From an uncultured Poribacteria bacterium (GTDB taxonomy: Bacteria; Poribacteria; WGA-4E; PCPOR2b), in assembly GCA_958296125.1 (NCBI GenBank), contig OY282444.1:2041940-2105939 (forward strand): 64,000 bases of DNA, in the 5' to 3' direction. This document shows positions 1 to 9,437 of the stretch, one piece after another; position 1 is the stretch's first letter, and the number at the start of each line of letters is the position of its first letter. Below the pieces are notes generated by a model. The model saw only the letters and a program-made list of their open reading frames with translations, did no database searches and was not told the origin of the DNA. The position numbers and the translations under genes are program-made.

Positions 1-764
1 CAGCCAAAGTATTAGACGGGTTAAACGGCGAAATCGAGTTCCGCAATGTCTGGCTCGCCTACAACGCAGAGAATTATGTCCTGCGCGATGTCTCTTTCAA
101 GGTGAAGGCGGGCGAAAAGGTCGCATTTGTGGGGCATACCGGGTCGGGCAAAACATCGATTATCAACCTATTATGTCGATTTTATGAAGTGAGCAAGGGA
201 CAAGTTCTAATTGATGGCGTAGATCTTCGGGAGATGGAGTTGGCAGACCTCCGCCGTGCTATCAACATCGTGCAGCAGAATATCTTCCTATTTTCAGGGA
301 CCATTGAGAAGAATATCAATCTGGACAATCCCGATATTTCAAAGGAGCAGACTATCGCCGCTGCAAAAGAGGTCCATCTAGATAGGTACGTGCAGAGAAT
401 GCCGGATGGCTACACAACAGAACTTAAAGAGGGCGGGGCAGGGTTATCGGTTGGACAGAAGCAGCTCGTTGCCTTCGCACGTGCGCTGGCTTCTGATCCC
501 GATATACTGATTCTCGATGAGGCAACCTCCAGCGTGGACACCGAAACCGAACTCCTCGTTCAGGATGCCCTGAGTCGCCTGATGGCAAATCGGACATCCA
601 TCGCGATTGCACACCGGCTGTCGACAATTCAGAATGCGGATAAGATCATTGTCATGCACCGCGGTGAGATTCAGGAGATGGGAACACACAACGAACTGCT
701 CCAGCAACGGGGTATCTACTATCGGCTGTATCAGCTTCAATACAAAGGGCAAGAGGTTGGGTAA
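1..764 (+). CDS. ABC transporter, ATP-binding C-terminal part (5' end outside window)
   Basis: The gene enters from the left; the frame is open from base 3. The visible part is a full nucleotide-binding domain of an ABCB/MsbA-type exporter half-transporter. It has the aromatic A-loop just before the domain core, Walker [10 protein letters not shown], a Q-loop (IVQQN), the signature LSVGQ, Walker [13 protein letters not shown] and the H-loop AHRLST. Signature and Walker B order is normal and no key residue is missing. The membrane domain would lie upstream of the window. It converges on the tRNA-Val gene, ending only 13 bases from it. The exported substrate cannot be told from this part; lipid, peptide or drug export are typical of the family. 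Confidence 0.93.
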   Translation, partial: AKVLDGLNGEIEFRNVWLAYNAENYVLRDVSFKVKAGEKVAFVGHTGSGKTSIINLLCRFYEVSKGQVLIDGVDLREMELADLRRAINIVQQNIFLFSGTIEKNINLDNPDISKEQTIAAAKEVHLDRYVQRMPDGYTTELKEGGAGLSVGQKQLVAFARALASDPDILILDEATSSVDTETELLVQDALSRLMANRTSIAIAHRLSTIQNADKIIVMHRGEIQEMGTHNELLQQRGIYYRLYQLQYKGQEVG

Positions 765-777
765 CCAAAGAAAATGA

Positions 778-850
778 TGGGGCGTACTGGATTTGAACCA
801 GTGACTTCTACCGTGTGAAGGTAGCGCTCGTACCCCTGAGCTAACGCCCC
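778..850 (-). tRNA. tRNA-Val (anticodon CAC)
   Basis: On the minus strand a complete cloverleaf can be drawn: acceptor GGGGCGT paired with ACGCCCC, D-arm with AGCTCAGGGG, a 5-bp anticodon stem CTACC/GGTAG around loop TTCACAC (anticodon CAC, reads GUG), and a T-arm with GGTTCAAATCC. Discriminator is A. The 3' CCA is not encoded. It follows tRNA-Ile2 by 44 bases and is probably on the same transcript. Confidence 0.95.
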
Positions 851-894
851 ATAGGCAGGATTGCGGGGAAAGGGAAAACCAAGATGGAAAAAAG

Positions 895-970
895 TGGTGG
901 GCCCACTAGGATTCGAACCTAGGACCGGCCGGTTATGAGCCGGCTGCTCTAACCCCTGAGCTACAGGCCC
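895..970 (-). tRNA. tRNA-Ile2 (anticodon CAT, lysidine type), CCA encoded
   Basis: Minus-strand cloverleaf with acceptor GGGCCTG against TGGGCCC (two G-T pairs), anticodon stem GCCGG/CCGGC around loop CTCATAA (anticodon CAT) and T-loop TTCGAAT. The GGGCCTGTAGCTCAG start and the CCGGCTCATAACCGG arm resemble the tRNA-Ile whose C34 is changed to lysidine, rather than Met tRNAs; this amino-acid assignment is by resemblance. Unlike the neighbouring tRNA-Val, it is followed by genomic CCA (895-897). Confidence 0.9.
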
Positions 971-988
971 GCCTAGAACTACGCAAGT

Positions 989-1017
989 ATTATAAAAGGT
1001 TGCCGCAGATTTGTCAA
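989..1017 (-). promoter_or_regulatory. Sigma-70 promoter of the tRNA-Ile2/tRNA-Val pair
   Basis: On the minus strand a perfect -35 TTGACA (1012-1017) and perfect -10 TATAAT (989-994) are separated by 17 bases. The -10 lies 18 bases before the tRNA 5' end. The tRNAs therefore have their own promoter downstream of rpoD. Confidence 0.85.
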
Positions 1018-1059
1018 CGTAAATATCAAGATGGTCGGCGCGTTTTATCAAGGAAGCTC

Positions 1060-2838
1060 TTAACCATCAAGGAAGCCGCGTAACTGCTGGCTCCGGGTTG
1101 GGTGGCGCAGTTTTCGTAGTGCCTTCGCTTCAATCTGGCGTATCCGCTCACGGGTGACTTGAAACTCCGTCCCAACCTCCTCTAGCGTCCGGGGGTATCC
1201 ATCCCCAATCCCAAATCTTAAGCGGATGACCTTCGCCTCGCGCTCTGTCAATGTACGGAGAACCTCTTCGATACGCTCTTTGAGCATGGTAAATGTTGCT
1301 TCAGCGACAGGGGACTTTGAAGTTTTGTCCTCAATAAAATCTCGGAGTTGGCTGTCGTCATCTTCTCCGACCGAAGTTTCCAAAGAAATTGGCTCTTGTG
1401 CAATCCGAAACACCTGTCGCACTTTGTCAATGGATATGTCCATCTCACCGGCGATTTCCTCCGGTAGGGGCTCTCTGCCCTTCTCCTGAACAAGGTAGCG
1501 AGAAGTACGGATCAGCTTATTGATGGTCTCGATCATGTGGACGGGGATGCGAATAGTACGCGCCTGATCAGCGATAGCGCGGGTAATCCCTTGGCGAATC
1601 CACCATGTTGCATAAGTGCTAAACTTATAACCCCGTTTGTACTCGAATTTGTCCACAGCTTTCATCAAGCCGATATTTCCCTCCTGGATGAGGTCTAGGA
1701 ACGTCAACCCTGGCGTTCGATTCCTATATTTTTTCGCAATGCTGACGACGAGCCGCAGGTTGGCCTCGACAATCGTCATCTTCGCTTCTTGCGCCGCCAC
1801 TTCTCCTGCGCGGATTCGCTGGGTCGCGCAGCTCAGCTGCTCCCGTGAGGCACCAATTTCACGCTCCAACCTTTTGATGGTCCGCCTCGCTTTGACAATT
1901 TCCCGGTTATATTCCTTGAGTTTCTCGATGCAGGTAGGCGCAGCTGGTTGTACCTTACCCAGCGTATAATCCTGCACCCGCTGACAGATTTCAGCCGCGG
2001 ATAAGTTGCACACCTTCTCAATCTGTGTCACCCGCTCTTCCAAATCCGCCATGCGTGCCGCAATATCCTTAATTTTACCTGCGATTTTACTAATCGCCTC
2101 ACGATCGATTTTGAGTCCCTTGAGGGTCTCCACCAATCCTAGACGGTTACATCCGATCTTTTGACGAAGGGCATGTTCTTCCTCAGGAGACAGCTTTTCA
2201 TAGTTCAGCTTGCGCTCATGGAGGCGCATTTCTAAATCCACCTCCTTCAAATATACCATCAGTTCCCGTGCTTTCTCCAAGTATTTTTCTTCCTTGTCAT
2301 TAGCAGATGTGCTTGAAACCTCCATCGCAATTACATCAGAAGCCTTTTTCTTACCAATTAAAATCTGATTGAGGAGTTTCCGAACCTCTGCAATTGCGAT
2401 TGGCGTTTCAAATATTGCCTCTTCGACTTTACGATGTCCTTCTTCAATCTGCCTTGATAAGGAGACCTCTTGCTGCTTAGTGAGCAAAGAAATACTCCCC
2501 ATCTCTCGTAGATACACCTTCACCGGATCGTCAACCTTATCGAGTTTACCCGGATCCAGTGGTAACTCGTTACAATCAGTATCGTTGTAATCTTCATCGT
2601 CGGAGTAATCAGGTGTATCAAAATCGGCTGTTTGATTGATAACTTTGAAATTCATTGTTAAATCCCCCTCATCAAGGTCTGCTGGATTTTCTGAAAGATT
2701 AATTTCTTCCAGGTCAATTTGAAGTAGGTCATCAAGATCGTCCGGTGGTGAAGGATTCGGTTGCTCATCGCATTCAAGGAAGTGTTTCTCTTTGCCTATA
2801 TTGATCAAGCGAGCATCTACTTTACTTACTGAAGCCAT
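1060..2838 (-). CDS. rpoD: RNA polymerase primary sigma factor RpoD (sigma-70)
   Basis: 592 residues. An acidic N-terminal segment (about 30-100) precedes region 1.2 ([12 protein letters not shown] near 103). A long helical non-conserved insert follows. Region 2 (about 355-430) carries the 2.3/2.4 core [16 protein letters not shown], then region 3, and region 4.2 at the end has the helix-turn-helix [20 protein letters not shown]. This is a complete primary sigma factor that directs housekeeping promoters, consistent with the many TTGACA/TATAAT pairs in the window. It lies 44 bases after dnaG in the classic macromolecular-synthesis arrangement. ATG start with GGAG upstream. Confidence 0.97.
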   Translation of the reverse strand: MASVSKVDARLINIGKEKHFLECDEQPNPSPPDDLDDLLQIDLEEINLSENPADLDEGDLTMNFKVINQTADFDTPDYSDDEDYNDTDCNELPLDPGKLDKVDDPVKVYLREMGSISLLTKQQEVSLSRQIEEGHRKVEEAIFETPIAIAEVRKLLNQILIGKKKASDVIAMEVSSTSANDKEEKYLEKARELMVYLKEVDLEMRLHERKLNYEKLSPEEEHALRQKIGCNRLGLVETLKGLKIDREAISKIAGKIKDIAARMADLEERVTQIEKVCNLSAAEICQRVQDYTLGKVQPAAPTCIEKLKEYNREIVKARRTIKRLEREIGASREQLSCATQRIRAGEVAAQEAKMTIVEANLRLVVSIAKKYRNRTPGLTFLDLIQEGNIGLMKAVDKFEYKRGYKFSTYATWWIRQGITRAIADQARTIRIPVHMIETINKLIRTSRYLVQEKGREPLPEEIAGEMDISIDKVRQVFRIAQEPISLETSVGEDDDSQLRDFIEDKTSKSPVAEATFTMLKERIEEVLRTLTEREAKVIRLRFGIGDGYPRTLEEVGTEFQVTRERIRQIEAKALRKLRHPTRSQQLRGFLDG

Positions 2839-2882
2839 TGTAGTCTATTCTCCTAGTACCCTTCCCGAAGCACTAATAGGGA

Positions 2883-4667
2883 TTAACGGGCTAACTGTCT
2901 TCTTCGATTTGAGAGTTCAACGAGTTCTGCAAGAATGCTTTTGCTGTTATGCCCTTGTGCAAGGGCTTCAGAACGCCTCATACGTTCAACATCCCACAAC
3001 AGAAAATCTTTGAGTTTCTTCAGACACCCCTCTACTCGTGTACTTAAATTTGGAGGGATTGTCTTTTTTAGAAGAGCCTTGGAGATTACGCCTGTAATTT
3101 TTTCATTAGCACAAGCATTTATGAGATTCTGCATGTCAATAGTGGCCTCGCTATCACTCGCTTCCCAGAGCATTCTGCCAATGGTCGCAAAGTCAGGGTG
3201 GGTGAAGTCTTGATAGTGAAAATTGGCTTTGGCAAGGGGGATAAGATCGGGGCCTTGTAGCAGTGCTTCAATCAGTTGCCACTCAATTGATTCACGCGGG
3301 CTCATCTTTGCCGTTGGCGCGGCGTGAGTGTATCGCTGCGGCGAAACTGGACGAGATGTCTTGATGCCCAGACGCTGCAGCTCCCTCAAAAGCACTGGCC
3401 GGTCGATGTCAAGTTCTTGCGCTGCGTACCTCGTATATTCGCTGAGTTCAACCTGATTTTTCAGGTTCGATAGCGTCAAAGCAATCTCTTTGATGGTCTG
3501 CGTTTTCACATCAATGCGATGAATGGCATGCTGCCGCGTTGCTCGTTGGATCTGAAACTCGATCAGGTTCATCGCAGAATCAATCAACTGATTGAACGCA
3601 TCGAGATCTTGTGTGCGAATGAATTGATCCGGATCTGTATCAGATGGTAGGCTCGCAATCCGCACACGCAATCCTGCTGTCAAAAGGATGTGTAATCCCC
3701 GCAACGCCGCCTGAAAGCCCGCCGGATCCCCGTCATAGAGTAGAATGGTTTCTTCAGCGAACCGCTTTAATAAATCTGCGTGTGAGGTGCTGAACGAAGT
3801 GCCTAGCGACGCGACGACATTTTGGGCACCCGCTTGATACGGCATGAGCGCGTCAAAGTAACCCTCAACGAGAATGACTTTCCCCTCCTTTTGGATTGCC
3901 GGACGCGCCTCGTATAAATTGTAAAGGGTTTTGCTCTTATCGTAAAGGGCGGTGGTAGGTGAATTTAGATATTTGGGAAGATGCCCTTCGGACAGTGCAC
4001 GTCCACCAAATCCAACGGGATTGCCCCGTTCATCACGGATTGGAAAGATAACGCGCCCTCGGAATCGATCCATCGTCCCTTGGTCATCGCTCCGAATGAG
4101 TCCAACATCAATGAGTTGTTGGATTGAGAAGCCGGCTTGTGTGGCAGCCTTAACGATATCTTGGCGTCCCGGGGTCGCGTATCCAAGTTGAAATTCTCGG
4201 ATCGTTTGATCTTTGATGGCTCGGTTTTTCAAGTATGCCAGCGCATGGCCACCAATTTTTGGAGTCAGGAGTTGCCCGTGAAAATGCTCCATCGCAAAAC
4301 GATTCAGGTCTTGCAGCTCCAGACGTTTTTGGTTAATTTGGCGTGCTCTTCCATCTTGGGTTGGCAGCGGAATGCTTGCACGTTCTGACAGCCATTCCAT
4401 CGCTTCCATAAAAGACTTACCGTCATATTTTCTGAGGAAGCTAACGACATTGCCCCCGGCATTACACCCAAAACAGTAAAACGCCTGCTTGTCAGGGGAG
4501 ACATTGAAGGAGGGCGTTTTCTCGTCGTGGAAGGGACAAAGGCCTTTATAGGCTTTGCCAACAGGCTTCAACAGAACTCCACACTCCGATATCACTTCGA
4601 CAATATCGTTCTGTGCACAAATATTATCAAGTATCTCGCGTGGAATGTAGTTAGAAGCTTGTCTCAT
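2883..4667 (-). CDS. dnaG: DNA primase DnaG
   Basis: About 594 residues, normal for bacterial primase. The N-terminal CHC2 zinc site is intact (CPFHDEKTPSF then FYCFGCNAGG, about residues 44-69). The central TOPRIM domain shows the EGYFDAL metal-binding motif and LLYDGDPAG. The C-terminal part is the helicase-binding region and is poorly conserved. It makes RNA primers at the replication fork. The start is taken at ATG 4667, preceded by GGTGAG; a GTG one codon upstream is possible. It is followed directly by rpoD. Confidence 0.96.
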   Translation of the reverse strand: MRQASNYIPREILDNICAQNDIVEVISECGVLLKPVGKAYKGLCPFHDEKTPSFNVSPDKQAFYCFGCNAGGNVVSFLRKYDGKSFMEAMEWLSERASIPLPTQDGRARQINQKRLELQDLNRFAMEHFHGQLLTPKIGGHALAYLKNRAIKDQTIREFQLGYATPGRQDIVKAATQAGFSIQQLIDVGLIRSDDQGTMDRFRGRVIFPIRDERGNPVGFGGRALSEGHLPKYLNSPTTALYDKSKTLYNLYEARPAIQKEGKVILVEGYFDALMPYQAGAQNVVASLGTSFSTSHADLLKRFAEETILLYDGDPAGFQAALRGLHILLTAGLRVRIASLPSDTDPDQFIRTQDLDAFNQLIDSAMNLIEFQIQRATRQHAIHRIDVKTQTIKEIALTLSNLKNQVELSEYTRYAAQELDIDRPVLLRELQRLGIKTSRPVSPQRYTHAAPTAKMSPRESIEWQLIEALLQGPDLIPLAKANFHYQDFTHPDFATIGRMLWEASDSEATIDMQNLINACANEKITGVISKALLKKTIPPNLSTRVEGCLKKLKDFLLWDVERMRRSEALAQGHNSKSILAELVELSNRRRQLAR

Positions 4668-4850
4668 CACAACTCACCTTCGTCTGATACAGGTTTAGGC
4701 TTGCTTTTCCCCTGTCGAGCCGTGCCCTGTTTTTCAACCGAGCAACGCTAAAGAACCGAAATGGGAAATTTCAAACCGAAATCGGTATGAAACGTACTGT
4801 GAAATTCGACGGCTCAACGTGGCTTGGATTTAGCAATCCCAGTCGGTGGA

Positions 4851-5030
4851 TTAGGCAATGGTATCAATGGGGCGGTTAACTTTTAACATTGTCATTGCAA
4901 TACCGACCATGCCCTGTTGTAAGTCATCTCCTTCGATCGTCTTGTGAATTGAATAATTGTCCTTCGCAATTTTCCAACGCTGCTCGCAGAGAAAGGAAAT
5001 CTTCTCAATGCGAGCGGATAATTCTAAAAT
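4851..5030 (-). CDS. Possible small protein between mutS2 and dnaG, non-canonical start
   Basis: An open frame of 59 codons with protein-like composition (it contains ARIEKISFLCEQRWKIAKDN and ends MLKVNRPIDTIA) occupies the 382-base gap between mutS2 and dnaG, on the same strand. There is no ATG, GTG or TTG at its head; the frame opens after a TGA and the first plausible initiator is an ATT at 5030, about 10 bases after an AGAAGGA sequence. It may be a real gene started at ATT, or the remnant of a gene that lost its start. I do not recognise the family. Confidence 0.33.
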   Translation of the reverse strand: MLELSARIEKISFLCEQRWKIAKDNYSIHKTIEGDDLQQGMVGIAMTMLKVNRPIDTIA

Positions 5031-5052
5031 ATTAGTTCAAATTTCCTTCTGA

Positions 5053-7473
5053 CTATTCCTTCAATGTGACAATCGTTGCACCTGCTCCGCCTTCGTTGAG
5101 TGCTGCCAATTGAAAATCATTCACTTGCGCGTGGTCCTGCAAAAGGTCGTGAATTGCAGCCCGCAACGCTCCGGTACCTTTGCCATGAATAATCCGCACC
5201 CTCAGTAACCCCGCAAGAAATGCATCATCTATATATTTATCGGTTTCCGTCCAAGCCTCATGGACGGTTTTTCCTTGCAGATTCAACTCGGTTTTAACAT
5301 TCCCCGTCTTGCTATACTGGACATCCAAGATTGAGGTGGAGAGTTCGCGTTTGTTGTCTTCTGGGTGCACAGGCTCAATTTCGCCGTATGATACCCGCAT
5401 CTGCATGTTGCCAACCTTGACGAGTAAAGGAGTTCTCCCATTTGAAATTGAGAAGACCTCGCCAAATTGGTTCAGGCTTTTCACACGGACTTTATCACCG
5501 ACTTGCACCCTGATTGCATTGGGAGTTGGTTCTACCGAGCGTGTTTGCTGCTGGCATTCCTGCCTCAGTTTCCGCTGCGCCCCTTCAATACGACTAAAAG
5601 TGGTGCTGACACTGACTTTTGAGGCATTCTCTCGTCGCACTTCCGCTATCGTCTGTTCAACAAGTTTGCGCGCATCTTTGAGGATTGTAGCGGCTTCTCG
5701 CTCAGCTTGCTCCTGAAGTTCTTCCCGCTCCGCTTCGATCTGGTTGATTAACGCCGCGTGCTTTCTGGCGGCGGTATCCGCCACCCGGAGTTTCTCCTGC
5801 ACCATTTCACGTTCGACATCAAGTTCGTTCTGGGATGCCTGCATACTGACGATGAGATCTTCCACAGCAACAGTCTGGTTGCCTGTGTACGCCTTGGCGG
5901 CATCGGTAATTGCGTCAGGCATACCTAATCGCTGTGCAATTTTGAAGGCGTTACTACTTCCGGGTACACCAATCTGAAGGCGATAGGTGGGGCGCAACGT
6001 CTGCCAATCAAATTCCATTGAGGCATTTTCCATGCCTGCCTGTGCATGGGCGTATGCTTTCAGCGCACCGTAGTGGGTGGTCGCAACCGTGCGAACTTTA
6101 CGTGCCCCTAACCAGTCCAAGATTGCCATGCCGAGTGCTGCCCCTTCCGTCGGATCTGTGCCTGCCCCAATCTCATCCAACAACACCAACGAGTTTTCAT
6201 CTGCTTTTTTCAGGATGGCGATAATCTTGGTGATATGGGACGAAAAGGTGCTGAGATTCTGCTCGATACTTTGCTCATCACCAATATCGGCAAACATTTG
6301 GTCGAAGATGCCAACTTCGCTCCCCATTTTCGCGGGGATGTGCAGCCCCGACTGCGCCATGAGTGTGAGTAACCCAACCGTTTTGAGGACGACAGTCTTC
6401 CCGCCTGTGTTCGGTCCGGTGATAACCATTGTGTGAAATGTGTCGCCCAGCGTTGCATCAGTTGGCACGATCCGCTCTGGTAGACTAGGGTCGCGTTCTT
6501 CTTTCTTCAGTTTTGTGCTATCCCGAAACTTCATCTCAAGGAGCGGGTGTCTTGCTTCTATCAGCTTGATGGCACCTCGTACGTTAAGCATTGGTTCAAT
6601 GCCGTTGAGTTCCATGCTTAATCGCGCCTTCGCCCCCAGAAAATCCAATCCCCCCAATATATCCAAGGCCAGTTCCAGCACTGTCAAATGCTCGCGCACC
6701 AAGTCACTGAGCTCAAGCAGAATACGTCGTATCTCTTGGCGTTCCTCATCTGCTAGCTGATGCAGTTCGTTGTTGAATTCGACAATGCCAAAAGGCTCAA
6801 TGAAAGCGGTTGCCCCACTTGAGGATTGCCCTTGAACAACACCGGGAAAATTGTGCTTTGAATCTTGTTTGATGGGAATGACATAACGCTCATTGCGAGA
6901 GGTGATAACGTGTTCTTGGATAGATCGCTGATGGTGGGGAGAGTGGAGGATAATTTCTAACTTCGATTGAATGTTTGTTCGTGTGTGTGTCAACTTCCGG
7001 CGAATAGCGCGTAACGCGGGGCTAGCATGATCAAGGACATCACCATCTGGACTAAGACATCTGTCAATAGATTGGGTAATTTCAGGAAAGGTCGGAAGAT
7101 TGCGAACAATCGAGGATAGCTTGGGAAAGTCCTTCGGATTTCGCTTTTTGATAGCTCGTTGGACATTTTGGGCAGCCGCCGCCACGCGATCGATGCCAAG
7201 CAATTCGTCCACTTCCAAAATGGCACCGGGCTTCGACACCTTATGGAGTGTCGGAGAAATATCCTTTAAACCTTGCAGCGGAAAACCGTTGGAGGTTTGG
7301 TAGAAGGCTTTCGATTCGCTACATAACCGCTGCTGATAACGAACCGTATCAAGTTGCCGGAAGGGCTTCAACTTTGCTGCCCTTGACACCCCCAGTTGGG
7401 AGTGTGCATACTGCTTAAGCAATACCTTCAGCTTATCATATTCTAAGACTTTTTCAGTGTGAGGTGATATCAT
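5053..7473 (-). CDS. mutS2: Endonuclease/ribosome-rescue protein MutS2
   Basis: About 806 residues. A MutS-like clamp and lever region leads to the ABC-type ATPase with Walker A GPNTGGKT, Walker B LVLLDEIGAGTDPTEGAAL and the TTHYGALK switch. A charged coiled coil (about 520-630) follows, and the C-terminal Smr nuclease domain has LNLQGKTVHEA and HGKGTGALR. Family members lack the mismatch-recognition domain, suppress recombination and also act on collided ribosomes. ATG 7473 (AAGGT eight bases before) is preferred to an upstream TTG at 7503. It lies 69 bases downstream of the TPR gene and is probably co-transcribed. Confidence 0.95.
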   Translation of the reverse strand: MISPHTEKVLEYDKLKVLLKQYAHSQLGVSRAAKLKPFRQLDTVRYQQRLCSESKAFYQTSNGFPLQGLKDISPTLHKVSKPGAILEVDELLGIDRVAAAAQNVQRAIKKRNPKDFPKLSSIVRNLPTFPEITQSIDRCLSPDGDVLDHASPALRAIRRKLTHTRTNIQSKLEIILHSPHHQRSIQEHVITSRNERYVIPIKQDSKHNFPGVVQGQSSSGATAFIEPFGIVEFNNELHQLADEERQEIRRILLELSDLVREHLTVLELALDILGGLDFLGAKARLSMELNGIEPMLNVRGAIKLIEARHPLLEMKFRDSTKLKKEERDPSLPERIVPTDATLGDTFHTMVITGPNTGGKTVVLKTVGLLTLMAQSGLHIPAKMGSEVGIFDQMFADIGDEQSIEQNLSTFSSHITKIIAILKKADENSLVLLDEIGAGTDPTEGAALGMAILDWLGARKVRTVATTHYGALKAYAHAQAGMENASMEFDWQTLRPTYRLQIGVPGSSNAFKIAQRLGMPDAITDAAKAYTGNQTVAVEDLIVSMQASQNELDVEREMVQEKLRVADTAARKHAALINQIEAEREELQEQAEREAATILKDARKLVEQTIAEVRRENASKVSVSTTFSRIEGAQRKLRQECQQQTRSVEPTPNAIRVQVGDKVRVKSLNQFGEVFSISNGRTPLLVKVGNMQMRVSYGEIEPVHPEDNKRELSTSILDVQYSKTGNVKTELNLQGKTVHEAWTETDKYIDDAFLAGLLRVRIIHGKGTGALRAAIHDLLQDHAQVNDFQLAALNEGGAGATIVTLKE

Positions 7474-7542
7474 GAGATTGACCTTATTCGCTGAGTTGAC
7501 CAAGTTTCCATGCGATGGGCAAATCAGTCTTCACCAACAATT

Positions 7543-8652
7543 TCACTTCTGCACATATTGAAGTTTATCACGGCGGAAAAGTGCTTTTTCATAGAGCGTA
7601 CGGTGCGGCGCAAATCCAAAGACTTTTTCATAGAAACTACGCCCGCCGAGACCGACAGCTTGCACGTAGTAATACAAGGGGTCCCGCCCTTCCGACTCAG
7701 CTCGTCGAGCATCGCGCAGGTTTTTGAGAAAATCGTTCGCGGTCTTTTCAAAGCGATTGATATCTTTGCGCCGTTCATCGGTAAGTCCCCCATGAATATC
7801 CTTATCAACTTTGTAGTCATGAATCGCTGCGGCGTAAACAGCAAAAGCCTCGTGATAGTTGCCTTCACTTTCCAACCCTTCGGCGGCTGTGACGTTCGGC
7901 GGCTGCGGAAGGGTCGCAATCAGCATTTTTGCTCCGGGAATTAAGTCACGGCTTTTTTGCTGAATCGCTTTCTCCAGATTGGTGTCAAAGAGATCGATGA
8001 TATCTTTATAGATTGCTAGTGCATTATCAAAATCACCAAGTTTCTCATAGCAACGCGCTTGACTCAATCGAAAATCCGACAATGCGTAATCGCGCATGGC
8101 AATCTGAGGCAACTTATCCTCTGCGGGGGTATATGCCTCAAGTGCCTTTTGGTATTCGCCCTTCTGCTCATAGCAGTTGCCAATCGCTTTTTGAGCATAT
8201 AAAGCGAGAATCTGGTTTTCCGGTTGATGCTCGTTCACGACCGTTTGAAAGTGGGTAATTGCCCCGTCATAATCTCCTTGATAATAGTGCGCTTTTGCAT
8301 AATTGTATCGTGCTTTATCCGCAACAGAGGTGCTAGGATATGTTTGGAAAATGGTTTGAAGTTGCGTCGCAGCAGTTTCAAATGGATTTTCTGTCCCGTC
8401 CGCATCTACCCAATCGCTTTCGGCTTCCTGATATTTCTCGATGGCTTGGGTGTATTTTAAAAAGGCTTCTGCGCTTGCACTCTGTTGCTGGTGTTGATAA
8501 AAAGCAAATCCCCCAACAACCAAGATAACTATTGTTGCACCAATAATAATCGATTTTAAGTGCTCCTTAAGAAACTCATACACCTGTAGCGTACTGTCAA
8601 CAAACTGATCGCTTTTTATCTCTTTTTTTGTTAAACGTCTGTCTTGATTCAT
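7543..8652 (-). CDS. Membrane-anchored tetratricopeptide protein
   Basis: 369 residues. After a short basic cytoplasmic stretch there is one membrane segment (IIIGATIVILVVGGFAFY, about 36-53), giving an N-in, periplasm-facing topology. TPR-like helical pairs follow (YNYAKAHYYQGDYDGAITHF, ALEAYTPAEDKLPQ, RCYEKLGDFDNALAIYKDII). This layout resembles YfgM/BamD-type scaffold proteins of envelope assembly, but that is analogy only. The neighbours are DNA-replication genes, which gives no clear functional hint. Confidence 0.75.
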   Translation of the reverse strand: MNQDRRLTKKEIKSDQFVDSTLQVYEFLKEHLKSIIIGATIVILVVGGFAFYQHQQQSASAEAFLKYTQAIEKYQEAESDWVDADGTENPFETAATQLQTIFQTYPSTSVADKARYNYAKAHYYQGDYDGAITHFQTVVNEHQPENQILALYAQKAIGNCYEQKGEYQKALEAYTPAEDKLPQIAMRDYALSDFRLSQARCYEKLGDFDNALAIYKDIIDLFDTNLEKAIQQKSRDLIPGAKMLIATLPQPPNVTAAEGLESEGNYHEAFAVYAAAIHDYKVDKDIHGGLTDERRKDINRFEKTANDFLKNLRDARRAESEGRDPLYYYVQAVGLGGRSFYEKVFGFAPHRTLYEKALFRRDKLQYVQK

Positions 8653-8670
8653 CTAGTTTCTCTTGAACCT

Positions 8671-8961
8671 CTACTTAAAAAGTGGACCGCTCTGTCTGTC
8701 CTCGGAGGGATAATCGTAACCATGGTGATAAAATCTATCAGGCTTAGGTTTTTCGTGGATTCCCCACTTCTTCTCAATTCTACCGTTTTTTAGCGGCCGC
8801 TGTTTCAACTTTAGAAACGGAACTGAAAGAAAGGTGCAAATTGGGAATTTATGTTTAGGGTCTGGGTGTAAGAGACCAATAATTTCTGAAGATGCACAGC
8901 TAGATACAAAGATAGCACAAACTAACAGATGAAAACGGTGTCTATAGATTACCTTGAAAAT
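8671..8961 (-). CDS. Putative small lipoprotein, non-canonical start
   Basis: An open frame of 96 codons begins 8 bases after the FmdB-like stop and ends 18 bases before the TPR gene, so it fits exactly between two operon genes. Its head reads like a lipoprotein signal: basic residues (FKVIYRHRFH), a hydrophobic run (LLVCAIFV) and a lipobox SSC. The mature part is basic and rich in Pro, Lys and His. No ATG, GTG or TTG exists in frame; ATT at 8961 would be the start but overlaps the likely ribosome site GAAGG. It could use an unusual start, depend on coupling to the upstream gene, or have lost its true start by a small indel. Confidence 0.45.
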   Translation of the reverse strand: MFKVIYRHRFHLLVCAIFVSSCASSEIIGLLHPDPKHKFPICTFLSVPFLKLKQRPLKNGRIEKKWGIHEKPKPDRFYHHGYDYPSEDRQSGPLFK

Positions 8962-8969
8962 CCTTCAAT

Positions 8970-9197
8970 TCAGGCGCACGGTTTGGGTGTGTGATGTCCG
9001 CAAGTCCCACACATCGGTATATCAGTTGTTGATGCACCTACGGCCTCTAATGTTCCAACACCAAAGACAGAGAACAACTGTGTGATGTCGCCGCTTTCAC
9101 ATTGAGGACAGGCGGAAGAGGGTTCTTGTCGGCTCGAAGTGAAAAGTTGCTCAAACGTATTATCACACTGCCTGCAACGGAATTCGTAAATTGGCAT
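8970..9197 (-). CDS. FmdB-family zinc-ribbon protein
   Basis: 75 residues beginning MPIYEFRCRQC, the hallmark of the FmdB/CxxC_CxxC_SSSS regulatory-protein family. Four cysteines in two CxxC pairs (CRQC, CPQC) form the zinc ribbon; a further CGTC pair occurs in the tail. Start ATG 9197 is chosen because GGGGGA lies eight bases upstream; an upstream ATG would add ten poorly conserved residues. It is the first protein gene after tRNA-Gly. Function in this family is poorly defined. Confidence 0.88.
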   Translation of the reverse strand: MPIYEFRCRQCDNTFEQLFTSSRQEPSSACPQCESGDITQLFSVFGVGTLEAVGASTTDIPMCGTCGHHTPKPCA

Positions 9198-9258
9198 TTC
9201 GCTTCCCCCATAAAAACAAAGCCCCAAGGTGCGAAGTTCAGGTGTCCAAAACGGATAA

Positions 9259-9330
9259 AGCGGGTGACGGGACTTGAACCCGTGGCCCTCAGCTTGGGAA
9301 GCTGACGCTCTACCACTGAGCTACACCCGC
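9259..9330 (-). tRNA. tRNA-Gly (anticodon CCC)
   Basis: Minus-strand cloverleaf: acceptor GCGGGTG/CACCCGC, D-arm TAGCTCAGTGGTAGAGC, anticodon stem TCAGC/GCTGA around loop TTCCCAA (anticodon CCC, reads GGG), T-loop TTCAAGT. Discriminator is T and CCA is not encoded. It sits at the head of the long minus-strand block with its promoter just upstream. Confidence 0.95.
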
Positions 9331-9345
9331 TTGGAAAATCGCTAA

Positions 9346-9375
9346 ATTATACTGATTAACTTATTGTATTGTCAA
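9346..9375 (-). promoter_or_regulatory. Sigma-70 promoter of tRNA-Gly and probably the fmdB-mutS2-dnaG-rpoD block
   Basis: Perfect TTGACA (9370-9375) and perfect TATAAT (9346-9351) on the minus strand with an 18-base spacer. The -10 ends 15 bases before the tRNA 5' end. No terminator is visible between the tRNA and the following genes, so read-through into the block is likely (inference). Confidence 0.85.
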
Positions 9376-9437
9376 GGAATTTTAGAACCAAGCTAGGACA
9401 ATCGCATGTAAATATTGTGCCGGACTGACGCGCTTCA

